Source: Rutidosis leptorrhynchoides | Lineage: Eukaryota; Streptophyta; Magnoliopsida; Asterales; Asteraceae | NCBI RefSeq assembly: GCF_046630445.1 | Contig: NC_092335.1 | Coordinates: 544,177,501-544,241,500, forward strand | Reading direction: 5' to 3' | DNA: 64,000 bases | Shown: positions 27,884-39,405 of the stretch, one piece after another | Layout of the letters: each line of letters starts with the position of its first letter | Numbering within the stretch: the stretch's first letter is position 1 | Position numbers and translations under genes: made by a program | The notes under the pieces: model-generated | Seen by the model: the letters and a program-made list of their open reading frames with translations, nothing else | Database searches by the model: none | Told to the model about the DNA's origin: nothing

Positions 27884-28245
27884 ATATAATAATAAATAGG
27901 TCTTGTCAACACCGTGTTTGTAGATGAACAGAGAAGTGTCACATCTGCTGTGCTAAAAACCAACATGCTTGGCGTACCCCGCAAACCTGTGAAACCAAGC
28001 ATGAGGTGCTTGCTTCAGTCTATAAATAGATTTCTGTAGAAGGAAGACGTGATTTGGATGAGCGGATAACGGAATCCTGGAGGCTGATGCATGTAGACAG
28101 TCTTCGAAAGATGGCCATGGAGAAAAGCATTCTTGACATCCAGCTGATGAACGGGCCAGTGTAGAGAAGCAGCGAGACTAAGAACCATCCTGATAGTAGT
28201 CAGTTTAACAACCGGGCTGAAGGTCTCATCACAATCAATACCTAT

Positions 28246-28764
28246 CTATTGGCTGCAACCATTAGCAACACGACGAGCCTTGTACTTGCTTAAGGTACCG
28301 TCTGCATTAAACTTGTGCTTAAAGAGCCACATGGAGCGAACAATGTTCGTGTCCGAGGGCCTAGGAACAAGAGTCCAAGTACCATTTTTAATTAAAGCAT
28401 TGTATTCTTCTGTCATAGCGTTATGCCAATTAGGGTCGTTAAGTGCATGGGAGTAAGTTTTTGGGAAAGGAGTAGGAGAGGATACATGAAGATTTAGACG
28501 CTGCACAGGTTTGGTGATACCGAGACGGTGACGAGTTACCATGGGGTGAGTGGAGGATGTGTTTTGTGATAGAGGATTATGATGTGGGGGAGATGGCTCA
28601 TTGACTAGAGGAACAAGAGGTGTTGGAAGTGGTGGAGGTGTTGGAGGTGGTGGAGGTGTTGGAGGTGGTGGAGGTGTCGGAGTTGGGGCGGGATTAGCTG
28701 GAGGAGGTGGTGATGTGTCAGGGAAGTTTCGGGAGAAGAGGTTAGGAGGAGGATCAAGAAACAC
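28246..28764 (-). pseudogene. Copia pol remnant: proline-rich linker and start of reverse transcriptase
   Basis: A PPPPPTP-type repeated linker, encoded by a GTGGTGGAG-like tandem repeat at about 28620-28700, precedes HALNDPNWHNAMTEEYNAL and NGTWTLVPRP, the hallmark start of the copia RT (RVT_2) domain. Confidence 0.85.
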
Positions 28765-28866
28765 ATATGAGGGTGGTGTGGAGGTGGTGGTTGAACCATA
28801 GGGAAAGGAGGTCTCGTCGAAGGTGACGTGACGAGATTATATGATTTTGTGAGTAGAGATATCATA

Positions 28867-30226
28867 TCAACAGTAACCACGGTGGTTGGATGGATATCCG
28901 AGGAATATGCATGGAGTAGAGCGTGGAGCGAGTTTGTTGGTGGTGTTGAGATGAGGGTAGCAAAGACAACCGAAGACACGAAGTGAGAAGTAATTTGGGG
29001 AGTATTTGTAGAGGCGAGTATGTGGGATTTCATTATTAATGGTGGAAGAGGGAAGTAGATTGAGAAGATAAGTGGCCATATGAAGGGCTTCGACCCAGAA
29101 GGTTGGGGGTAGGTGAGCTTGAAACAAAAGAGTACGAATGAGGTTATTAATTGTGCGAATCATGCGTTCGGATTTACCATTTTGTTGAGAGATTTTTGGA
29201 CATGAAAAGCATATTTGAATACCATTATTTCGAAAGAGTTGGTGTATTTGGTTGTTATCAAACTCGCCACCGTGATCACATTGGAATGATTTTATTTCAC
29301 AATTAAATTGAGTTTTTAACATATGCGCGAAATTGTGTAAATATATTAAAGACTTCAGATTTATTTCGTAATCGAAAAACCCATAAATAATGTGAGAAAT
29401 GATCTAAAAATATAACATAGTATTTGAAACCACTAAGACTCGGAATCGGAGATGTCCATAAGTCTGAGTGAACAATGTCAAATAATGAAGAAGCACTAGA
29501 AACAGAACTACTGAACGGAAGTCTTACATGTTTCCCAAGTTGACAAGCATTACAAAGGACATTAGACTTCGTATTATTACAAGTGATAGAATGACTAGAA
29601 ATAAGAGGACGAAAAACACCAGTGCTTGGATGTCCGAGACGCTGATGCCAGATAATGGGAGTAGTAAGGAGAGCATGTTGAGTTGGTGTAGAGGTTGAAG
29701 CTGTGAAAGGGTAGAGATCTCTGGTGCTGTTACATCGGAGGAGCAGGCGACGAGTTAGGTAATCCTTCACAGAAAAACCAAATTCATCAAAATCAACAGA
29801 AACGTTATTATCACGGGCAAAACGACGAATAGAAATAAGATTTTTAACGATATTAGGAGTAACAAGAACATTAGAAAGATGTAATGGTCGATGAATGTTA
29901 GGCAAAACGCTATGTCCAATGTTGATAACGGGAATGGAATTCCCGTCACCAACAGCAACAGAAGGGTAAATGCAATGATTAAAAACACTACTTAAATAAT
30001 TAATGCTAGATGTAAGGTGAGTGGATGCACCAGTGTCCATAATCCAACCTGTATTACCATAATATGGAAGGGATGAAGCAGTAAAAGCATGCGGCACTTG
30101 TGTTTCTTGTGTGGGCTGTTGTGTAGCAGTAAATGGGCTTATACCCGGCTGCTGGGCTTGCGGATAGGGGCACATGGGCTTATACCCGGCTGCTGGGCTT
30201 GCGGATAGGAGGTGGTGAAGGCCCAT
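28867..30226 (-). pseudogene. Copia pol remnant: protease, GAG-pre-integrase and integrase
   Basis: Protease motif WIMDTGASTHLTS. The GAG-pre-integrase region has WHQRLGHPSTGV and CNACQLGKH. The integrase core has DIVHSDLWTSPIPS, YYVIFLDHFSHYLWVF and NGKSERMIRTINNLIRTLL. Order and text are typical of copia. Broken copy. Confidence 0.85.
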
Positions 30227-31566
30227 TTAACATGGCCTGATATGGATAGTTGGACCTGGCAGTAGGAGTAATTGGTTGTGACATGTAGGGATGTCCAATA
30301 TAGTTAGCCTGTGGGCTGAGGGGTGGGAAACCAGGTGGAGTGCGTGGCCCAAAATGAGTTAGCCCGATTTAATTATTGGTTTATAAAGTTTTGTTGGGCT
30401 GCTATAATTCCTGGTAAATGAGCCTGATTATTTCTAGAGGATCGACTGCCATTTTGCGATATGTAACTCGTACGTTATCCCTGGTGTAAATATCGACATT
30501 TTTCTCCAAAACGACAGTGGCCACGATTAAAGTTACGACATGGTTCAATAGTTTTTGATGGAGGTCGATAGTTACCTGTGGGGTTAGGAGTAACAGCTTG
30601 TACAACTATGAAATGACTCGTCCATATTACTATAAACGTGGTACGTTATTCATTAGTCCCATAGCGAGGTATTTGACCTCTATATGATACGTTTTAGAAA
30701 ATATTGCATCCGTTTCATAAAAAGCACACTATTATTATACATAATGCAAGTTTTAAACAAGTGGGCGATTATTTAAGAAATAATCCCCATAATACATCGT
30801 TTTTAAATACTACACACGTGACATAACAGTCGAATGTAATACATGACAAAGGTTTTATTGAATGCAACACTTTATTTAAACAAAAGCATGAGACTCCATG
30901 CACAGCTTGCTCAGATAATGCAACAGCGGAAGACTTTCTTAAGGACCTGAGAATAAACATGCTTAAACAGTCAACACAAAGGTTGGTGATATATATAGGT
31001 TTAAAGCTAGCATCGATACAAATATAGACCACAAGATTTCATAGTTATAAATATTTCAATAAAGATATTCTATAAGTTGTTGAGCGCTTCGGTAACCATA
31101 CTTAACCATAAATGTAGCATATTCCCTTTATTATGAAATCTCTCTACACTGTACCAAGTGTAGTAAAAATGAAGTACTATGCAACCGTTTATGATACTAA
31201 AGCGACTAGCCCGGTTGGGGTTGTCAAACCCGATAGATCTAACAATAGGATTCACGTTTACATGTTCTTACAACATGTAAATATTAGTTACCAAGCTATT
31301 AGGGAAGATATGCAAGGTGGTACATCTCAACGTAGAATATATTTTAAGTACTTGTGTCCATAGCGTAAAACATAAAATGCATGTATTCTCATCCCAAAAT
31401 ATTTTTAGAGTTTAAAAATGGGACTATATACTCACGGTAGTAAAAGTATATTAATAATAAGTTTTCAACTTATTAAAAATATGGTCGTCGTCCTTGGATT
31501 CACGAACCTGTAATAAATATACATGTATATCAAAATGTAATACAACTATTATTCATATCATAACTT

Positions 31567-31646
31567 CAATCACATGTGATTGTTTAAGTTTATATTTTCA
31601 ATCACGTGTGATTGTTTAAGTTTATATTTTCAATCACGTGTGATTG
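31567..31646. repeat. Three 32-bp tandem units carrying CAATCACRTGTGATTG palindromes
   Basis: Palindromes at 31567, 31599 and 31631, separated by TTTAAGTTTATATTTT. Two units contain the core CACGTG, a G-box bound by bZIP/bHLH factors; the first has CACATG. The same array is in the other LTR at 49909-49988. Confidence 0.85.
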
Positions 31647-31669
31647 TTTAAGTTGTCAAGTTAGAAGTC

Positions 31670-31755
31670 CAACGTTAGTAGTCCACAAATAGTAGTCCAC
31701 AGTTAGTAGTCCACAGTTAGTAGTCCACAGTTAGTAGTCCACAATTAGTAGTATA
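31670..31755. repeat. 14-bp minisatellite (GTTAGTAGTCCACA)
   Basis: About six tandem copies. The partner LTR near 50010-50085 has one unit fewer. Confidence 0.8.
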
Positions 31756-33086
31756 TAGTATACACGTGTTGTATAAGACTCAATCATGACCCACAATACA
31801 GCTATTGTAGTTACACGTATTGTGTATGTGGTGTCTTTTGATTTATCCGACATATTGTGTAACCATGACATGTTAGAATACATGTATAATACAAGAAAAG
31901 TTAGCTAGGATATGGTTAGTATATATTTTAATGAATTAATCCCGTAATCAAATTATCCATTTCTAACTAATATTGTTTTGCCCATAATTTCTTCGTTATA
32001 AATCCATTTTGAGTTAATCAAATTGCTATGGTTTCATAACGAACTGTAATTTGTGAAACTAAACTGAAAAAGTGGTGGTTTACAGTCAGAGTTACAAGTT
32101 ATAATCCATATTTGAAAGAGGTAGTCATTTCCGTATAAAGAACTACATCTTGATGACCATTTTGAAAAACATGCTTCAATTTTGAGTTTAACCATGATTT
32201 TTGGATATAATATCATGTTCATATGAAATATCATTTTCCCAGAAGAACAACTTTTAAATCAAATATTATGATAGTTTTTAATTATCCAACCCAAAACAGC
32301 CCCCGGTTTTACTACGACGGCGTATGTCCGGTTTTACGGTGTTCTTCGTGTTTCCAAGTTTTAACTCATTAAGTTAGTATATCATATAGATATAAAACAT
32401 GTGTTAAGTTGTTTTTAAAAGTTAAGTTAGAAGGATTAACTTTGTTTGTGAACAAGTTTAGAATTAACTAAACTATGTTCTAGTTTATAAACTCTTATAT
32501 AGATAGCTATAGACATATGAATTGAACAAGAGTTGAAGTAGAATTTTTACCTCAAGTTTAGAATGTAAAGTTGCTGGAAAGAAGTAGTAGAACAAAATTT
32601 GAGAGAGTTCTTGCAAGTGTGTGTGAAAATTGGAAGTAAAATTTGAAAAATGAATGTGTAAAAATGAGTTAGAAATGGTGCTTATTTATAGGCTTGAAAA
32701 TTTGGGTTTTAGTGAAAATATCTAAGATAAGTTAAAATGTATTAAGTCATGGATGACATATTAAATTGATTATGTCATGGATGATATATTACACAAATAA
32801 TTGCAGATTTCTATTGGTATATACTAATAGTAAATACTTCTAGAAGCTGTGTATAATACGGGTAAAAATACCGTATGAATGCGAGTAGAATTCTTGAGGA
32901 AATTGAACGAAAATACGAGTATAGCTATCCTTTATATGTATTGGTATATTATAAAGTGTATTTAATACTTGTAAGGATGTATTTATGCTCGTAATACTTT
33001 ATATGTAAATACATTTTAACATAAGTTAATTACGTCGTTTAAATACTAACATATATATTGTTCAAAAACTCTTTAAATTAGTAGTA

Positions 33087-33090
<4 letters not shown>

Positions 33091-33147
<57 letters not shown>

Positions 33148-33193
33148 CTTTGTTAATATACTTAATGAGATATTTAATTATCTTATTTTCAAG

Positions 33194-33242
<49 letters not shown>
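33091..33242. repeat. Two (TA)n arrays in the gypsy LTR
   Basis: TA runs at about 33091-33143 and 33197-33242, separated by a 50-bp unique stretch. The partner LTR has a much shorter first run and a compound CT/TA/CA/TA second run. Confidence 0.9.
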
Positions 33243-33247
<5 letters not shown>

Positions 33248-33465
33248 TACAAGTTATGACGTTCGTGAATCGTAAGAATAAAAGGGTGGTCAACTGCTTA
33301 TGTAAAATTCTTTCCGGAGGTTCAAGACTTATTAAAATTCATTGCTTATCAAGTCGAAATTATTAAATCATGTAAATAGTATAATCAAGTAGTCAAAAAA
33401 ATCCGGGTCATCACTGTACCTACCCGTTAAAGAAATTTTGTCCCGAAATTTGAAGTAGTACGTAT

Positions 33466-33981
33466 TCAATGGGCGGAGTTTGTAAACAGATGTGGATACT
33501 TCTGTTTCATCTGGTCCTCTCTTTCCCAAGTGAACTCGGGACCTCTTCGAGCATTCCAACGAACCCTAACTATAGGTATGTTGCTTTGCTTGAGCTGTTT
33601 GACTTCACGGTTCATGATTTCGACAGGTTCTTCTATAAACCGCAGTTTCTCGTCGATTTGGATTTCTTCAAGAGGAACAGTGAGGTCTTCTTTTGCAAGG
33701 CATTTCCTTAGGTTCGAGACGTGAAAGGTATTGTGTACTCCAGCAAGTTGTTGTGGTAGCTTAAGTCGATAAGCCACCTTTCCAATACGTTCTATGATCT
33801 TGAATGGTCCTACGTATCTTGGGTTCAATTTACCCCTCTTACCAAAGCGTATCACACCTTTCCAATGTGAAACCTTTAACATAACCATGTCATCAACCTG
33901 AAATTCTAACGGCTTCCTTCGAACATCAGCATAGCTCTTTTGACGACTTTGGGCGGTCTTCAATCTCTCCTTGATTTGCAC
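33466..33981 (-). pseudogene. Gypsy pol C-terminus with chromodomain-like tail
   Basis: [22 protein letters not shown] and [19 protein letters not shown] are the conserved end of gypsy integrase. [20 protein letters not shown] is the chromodomain-like segment of plant chromoviruses. Confidence 0.85.
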
Positions 33982-34044
33982 AATCTTATCAGTAGTCTCC
34001 TGTATGATCTCGGGACCAGTCAGTTGTCTGTCACCTACTTCGTT

Positions 34045-35318
34045 CTAACAGATAGGGGATCTACACTTTCTTCCATAAAGTGCTTCGAATGGTGCAGCAT
34101 TAATACTCGTATGATAACTGTTGTTATACGAGAATTCTGCCAATGGTAAATATTTATCCCATCCGTTTCCGAAATCGATCACACATGCTCTAAGCATGTC
34201 TTTAAGAGTCTGAATGGTCCTTTCACTTTGCCCATCGGTCTGAGGATGATATGCAGTGCTCATATCCAGACGAGTCCCTAGAGCTTCATGTAGTGATTGC
34301 CAAAGCCTTGACGTAAACCAACTGTCGCAATCGGATATAATGGAGATAGGTACTCCATGTCTTAAAACAACTTCCTTCATGTATAATCGTACCTTCATGG
34401 GTAGGAAATGTGAAGATTTGGTGAGATGATCGACAATTACCCAAATGGTGTCGTAACCCCATGCAGTCTTTGGTAGCTTCGTGATGAAATCCATGGTAAT
34501 ACATTCCTATTTCCATTATGGGATTTCTGGTTGTTGAAGCAGCCCTGACGGTTTCTATGTTCCACCTTGAATTTAGAGTAAGTCAAACATTCTCCGATGT
34601 ACGTTGCAATATCAGCTTTCAAATTTAGCCACCAAAAGTGTGCCTTAAGATCTTGATACATCTTTCCAGCTCCAGGATGTATCGAGTATCTCGTATTATG
34701 TGCCTCATCCAAAACCAATTTTCTTAACCCTTTAAACTTCGGTACCCAAATGCGTCCATTAAAATACCGAGTTCCATCTTCTCGTATCTCAAGTTGCTTG
34801 TCTAAACCCTTGAGCATCTCATTTCCAAAGTTTTCTTTAGTAAGAGCTCCTCGTTGAGCCTCCTTTATTTGTGTAGTGAGGTTTGTACGAATCTTGATAT
34901 TCATTGCTCGTACTCGAATCGGCTCTCTTTCCTTCCTGCTTAAAGCATCTGCTACTACATTTGCTTTCCCGGGATGATAGCGAATTTCACAATCATAGTC
35001 GTTTATCAGCTCGACCCACCTACGTTGCCTCATGTTCAGTTGTTTTTGGTTGAAGATATGTTGAAGACTTTTATGATCGGTATACACAGTACATTTAACC
35101 CAGTACAAGTAGTGTCTCCAAATCTTTAATAATTCTAGATCATGAGTCGTATAATTTTGTTCATGAATCTTCAGTTGTCGGGATGCATATGCAATAACCT
35201 TCTTTCGTTGCATGAGGACACAACCAAAACCTTGTCGCGAAGCGTCACAATAAATTACAAAATCATCGTTTCCTTCAGGTAATGATAGAATAGGCGATGT
35301 AGTCAACTTCTTCTTCAA
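34045..35318 (-). pseudogene. Gypsy RNase H and integrase remnant
   Basis: RNase H: VIYCDASRQGFGCVLMQR, ASRQLKIHEQNYTTHDLEL, YTDHKSLQHIF. Integrase core: [23 protein letters not shown], then [20 protein letters not shown] and [19 protein letters not shown]. Fossil, not intact. Confidence 0.85.
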
Positions 35319-35411
35319 TAATTAAAATGCGGCTTCCTGCTCAGAAGTCCATTCGTACTTCTTCCCTTTGTGTGTTAATGCCGTTAATGGTTTGGCTATC
35401 CAGGAAAAATC

Positions 35412-36455
35412 TTAAATAAACCTTCTGTAATAACCAGCAAGACCCAAAAATTGGTGTATTTGCGTTGGAGTCTTTGGGATCTCCCACTTTTCAATGGCTT
35501 CAATCTTGACTGGATCAACCTGAATTCCTTCACTGCTGACAATGTGACCAAGGAACTGTGCGCACTTGGAAAACTTTGCGTATAGCTGTTCTTTCTTTAA
35601 CAGTTCCAGCACCAACCTTAAATGTTGTTCATGTTCTTGTTCATTTTTGGAATAAATAAGAATATCATCAATAAAGACGATAATAAACTTATCCAAATAC
35701 GGACTGCATACCTGATTCATGAGATCCATGAATACAGCTGGTGCGTTTGTCAGCCCGAACGACATGACTAAAAATTCATAATGACCGTAGCGTGTCCGAA
35801 ATTCGGTTTTCGGAATATCTTCTTCTTTGACACGCAACTGATGATAACCCGATCTTAGATCAATTTTGGAGTAAACACGTGATCCTTGCAGCTGATCAAA
35901 CAAGTCATCAATTCTTGGTAATGGGTACCGATTCTTGATAGGTAACTTGTTTAATTCGCGGTAATCTATACACATTCTGAAGGATCCATCTTTCTTCTTG
36001 ATGAATAAAATCGGAGCTCCCCATGGTGAAGTACTCGGTCGAATAAATCCACGATCTAGCAATTCTTGCAACTGGCTTTGTAGTTCTTTCATTTCGGACG
36101 GTGCGAGTCTATACGGAGCACGAGCCACTGGTGCAGCTCCCGGTACTAGATCTATTTGAAATTCTACAGTTCTATGCGGTGGTAATCCCGGTAATTCTTC
36201 TGGAAACACTTCGGGGAATTCTCTTACCACAGGAACATCGTTGATGCTTTTCTCTTTCTCCTTCATTTCGACTTTATTAACATGTGCTAGGATAGCATAA
36301 CATCCTTTCTTCAAGCACTTTTGGACTTTCAAGCAGCTAATGAGTTTTAGCTTTGAGTTACCCTTCTCTCCATATATCATTACTGCCGTTTTATCCTTAC
36401 GAGGAATGCGAATCGCCTTCATGGCACACACAACCTCAGCTCCTATTTTGGACAT
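35412..36455 (-). pseudogene. Gypsy reverse transcriptase remnant
   Basis: Contains [71 protein letters not shown] and the active-site text [12 protein letters not shown], all typical of Ty3/gypsy RT. Confidence 0.88.
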
Positions 36456-37306
36456 CTAGTCCATGCCGACTATTACATCAAAACTTTCTAATTCTACGGG
36501 TATTAAATCAATTTTAAATGTTTCTCCGGCTAACTTTATTTTACAATTATGGCAAATTTTATCGGCTTTAATTAGTTTACCATTAGCTAACTCAATCATG
36601 TACTTAGCATCTAGAGGTAATGATGAACAATTCAATTTAGCGTAAAAGTCTCTACACATGTAACTTCTATCAGCACCAGTATCAAATATAATAGATGCTG
36701 ATAAGTCATTAATGGTAAACGTACCCGTAACAAGCTTCGGGTCTTCACACGCCTCTCTATACGTGTAGGTCCGTTGTTCTTCTCTGGATTCAGGCACTGG
36801 CTCTTAATGTGACCCTGTTTCCCACACCCGTAACAAGTAACAGTAGCCAAGGAAGTTCTATTTGCATTGGTGGTAGGAGTCTTGGTGCCATTTGTATTTG
36901 TAACGGGAACCCAACAATCTTCAGCAAGATGACCCCTTCGATTAGATTTGCTGCACACCACATTGCAAAAACCAGTGTGATGTTTGTGGTATCTGTTACA
37001 TAAGGGATTTCGTCCTTTGTAACCCGAGCTTGAACCACTATCTGCACCTTGCATGGTTTCCTGTTTCTTAATAGATTGTTGTTGGTAACCTCGATCACGG
37101 TTTCCATCCCACTTTCTTTTGTTATCCGATACCTTGGCATCGGTATTTGATGCGTTCTTATCCAGGATGATCTGATCCATTAGCTCATTTGCCATGGTGA
37201 TGGCTTCATGAATTGTCTTGGATTTAGATGCTGTCACATTGGCCTTGATGTTCTTTGGCAGATCATCTTTGTACAATTCAATTTTTCGCTCTTCCGTTGG
37301 TACCAA
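36456..37306 (-). pseudogene. Gypsy gag end (zinc knuckle) and aspartic protease remnant
   Basis: CYGCGKQGHIKSQC is a CCHC zinc knuckle. ASIIFDTGADRSYM is the protease active site. Gag text continues to about 37306, where the inserted element begins. Confidence 0.82.
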
Positions 37307-37987
37307 TTCAGGACATAATGAAACAACCCAACCCGTATTAAAACCGGCCCATAAATTTTTTTTCCTTTTAATACTCTTTAAATAACACTTTAGATCCCAA
37401 TTGTGTTTCCATAAACATCTTTAATACAATAGAAGGTTTAATAAACCTTAAAACATTTAATACATTGATTAATTGTCCAAACGGACATACACGACCCGAC
37501 TAGTTTAGTTTCCAACCAAAACCGAGCATGGTGATTTGGGACTACGCTACCCAAATCCTAATCGAATACAAAAGCAAGATCTTCTTAGCAACCTAGCCAA
37601 GATCTCTAATCCCCAAGCTTACCCGAGCCGCCAAGCATGCGATCCTATAAAAATAGCAACAACGAGAGGGTAAGCTAATGCTTAGTGAATGATAATATAC
37701 TACATACATATATATGTATAAAATGGACACGCCACATAAATATCAAATACCGCATACCGAAGCATCCATGTATAAGGCAACTACACTAGGCATACTATAC
37801 TATCTCTAAGCAACAAGCTAAAGATATCAACAAAGTGTAAGTTCACCAACGACAATGTGAACAACGCCAATAAGCTACACCCGGAGGGTTAGCTACAACA
37901 CAACATTACATTAATATATATAACAATATAAAACGAATAAGGTTAACCCCTTAACCCATTACCGAATACCAAACGCCACAATGAAGA

Positions 37988-38424
37988 TTGGCCGAGCTAC
38001 ACGAGCCTTAGTAATCCGAACCCACACGAGATTACTATCTTCGCAACATCGAGGTTGGCCGAACTACACGAGCCTTAGTAATCCAAACCCACACGAGATT
38101 ACTATCTTCGCAACATCGAGGTTGGTCGAACTACACGAGCCTTAGTAATCTGAAACTACACGAGATTACTACCTCAATAAGATGACCGAACTACACGAGT
38201 CATCGTGAATCCGAACTACACATGATTCACTTCTCAACAATATCAACCCTTTGCCATTGGGGTTATAACATCCAAATCACAACCACGTGTGATAACGTAC
38301 ACACAAGCGTGTACCTCGCCAAAGGTGGTCAATCAAAACGCACAAACGTGCCAATTGGACCTATACACAAGTCCATCAATCCACCTATATGTGAAGTGAG
38401 CTCTATGACCGAGAACCACTTCAC
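37988..38424. repeat. Hairpin array with near-constant loop (LTR copy A)
   Basis: Consecutive short inverted repeats. GGC/GCC around CGAGCTACACGA (37990-38007). AGTAATC/GATTACT around CGAACCCACACGA (38010-38036). Two more GGC/GCC and AGTAATC/GATTACT pairs follow. Then GATGAC/GTCATC around CGAACTACACGA (38181-38204), GTGAATC/GATTCAC around CGAACTACACAT (38205-38230), GTACAC/GTGTAC (38297-38314) and GTGAAGTG/CACTTCAC (38391-38424). Loops stay alike while stems differ. LTR copy B repeats the array at 46208-46640. Confidence 0.85.
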
Positions 38425-39405
38425 CCGACCCGCACCCATCCTACACATACATATGCACATAGGATATTAACACTCACCTTGTCGCCTTGAAGAATGCTTC
38501 CAAGTAATCCGCAACTCGTCAATGGAAAGTACCTATTCCATTATCACAAATTCAACAACACACTTAGATTGGATTTACAAACCAACCCAATTTGACACTT
38601 AGTGCAAACTCGACCTAAATGCTCCTCCAAGTACAAACCGCGCCCAAACTAACCAATAATCACTAACACAAGTGATAATGGTCCTAATATGCCAATTAAA
38701 CTCGAACACAAGTGTTAAACACTTATCGTTCTCAAAATCGCCCATAAACCCTAATTTTGACCCATAAGGTCAAAATCTCACCATTTACAAGTTTTGACAC
38801 CAAAACATGTTTAACTCGGTTTTATACTTCAACTTAATCCATTTTAAGTTTACAAACCTCATCGAATCGACATTCGGGTCATAATCCTCAACGAACCCTA
38901 ATTTTGACTCTAGTCAAAATTAGTCAACCACGAAAACCCTAAAAGTCTCCAAAACACCAATACTCACTGATGCTAGTGATTGTACACCATTTACAAGTCT
39001 TAAACATGGTTAAATTATTAACCAACCCAAAACCCGCCTTTAACAACAATAAACCCGAATATTGGTGTTAATCTCCAATTAACAACTAAATGGGTTTCAC
39101 CTATGAATCATACAATCAAAAGCCCCAAATTTGAATGATGAACACGAAAATGAAATTCGGAGTTAGAGCTTACTACTAGTATCACCGTGTAGCCAAGAAT
39201 GAGGAGAACAAACTTGTCAACTACGCCAAAGATCAAATCCCGTTTCTTCCTTTCTAAAAATCCGTTTGAATCCAATTGGGTGTTTGAGTTTTTGAGAGGA
39301 AAATGAAATGAAAAGGGAAAAAAAGTTAGGAAATGAAAGGAGTGGATGAGATTTAAGATCTCAATCTGGTTCAAACGCGAAAAGACCAAAATGCCCCTCA
39401 CTTTA

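Larger units (their letters stand above)
30609..33413 (-). repeat. Gypsy 3' LTR
   Basis: Pairs with 48952-51785. It contains three 32-bp tandem units with G-box-like palindromes (31567-31646), a 14-bp minisatellite (about 31670-31755), two TA arrays (33091-33143, 33197-33242) and an internal inverted repeat (30947-30962 with 31378-31392). Confidence 0.88.
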
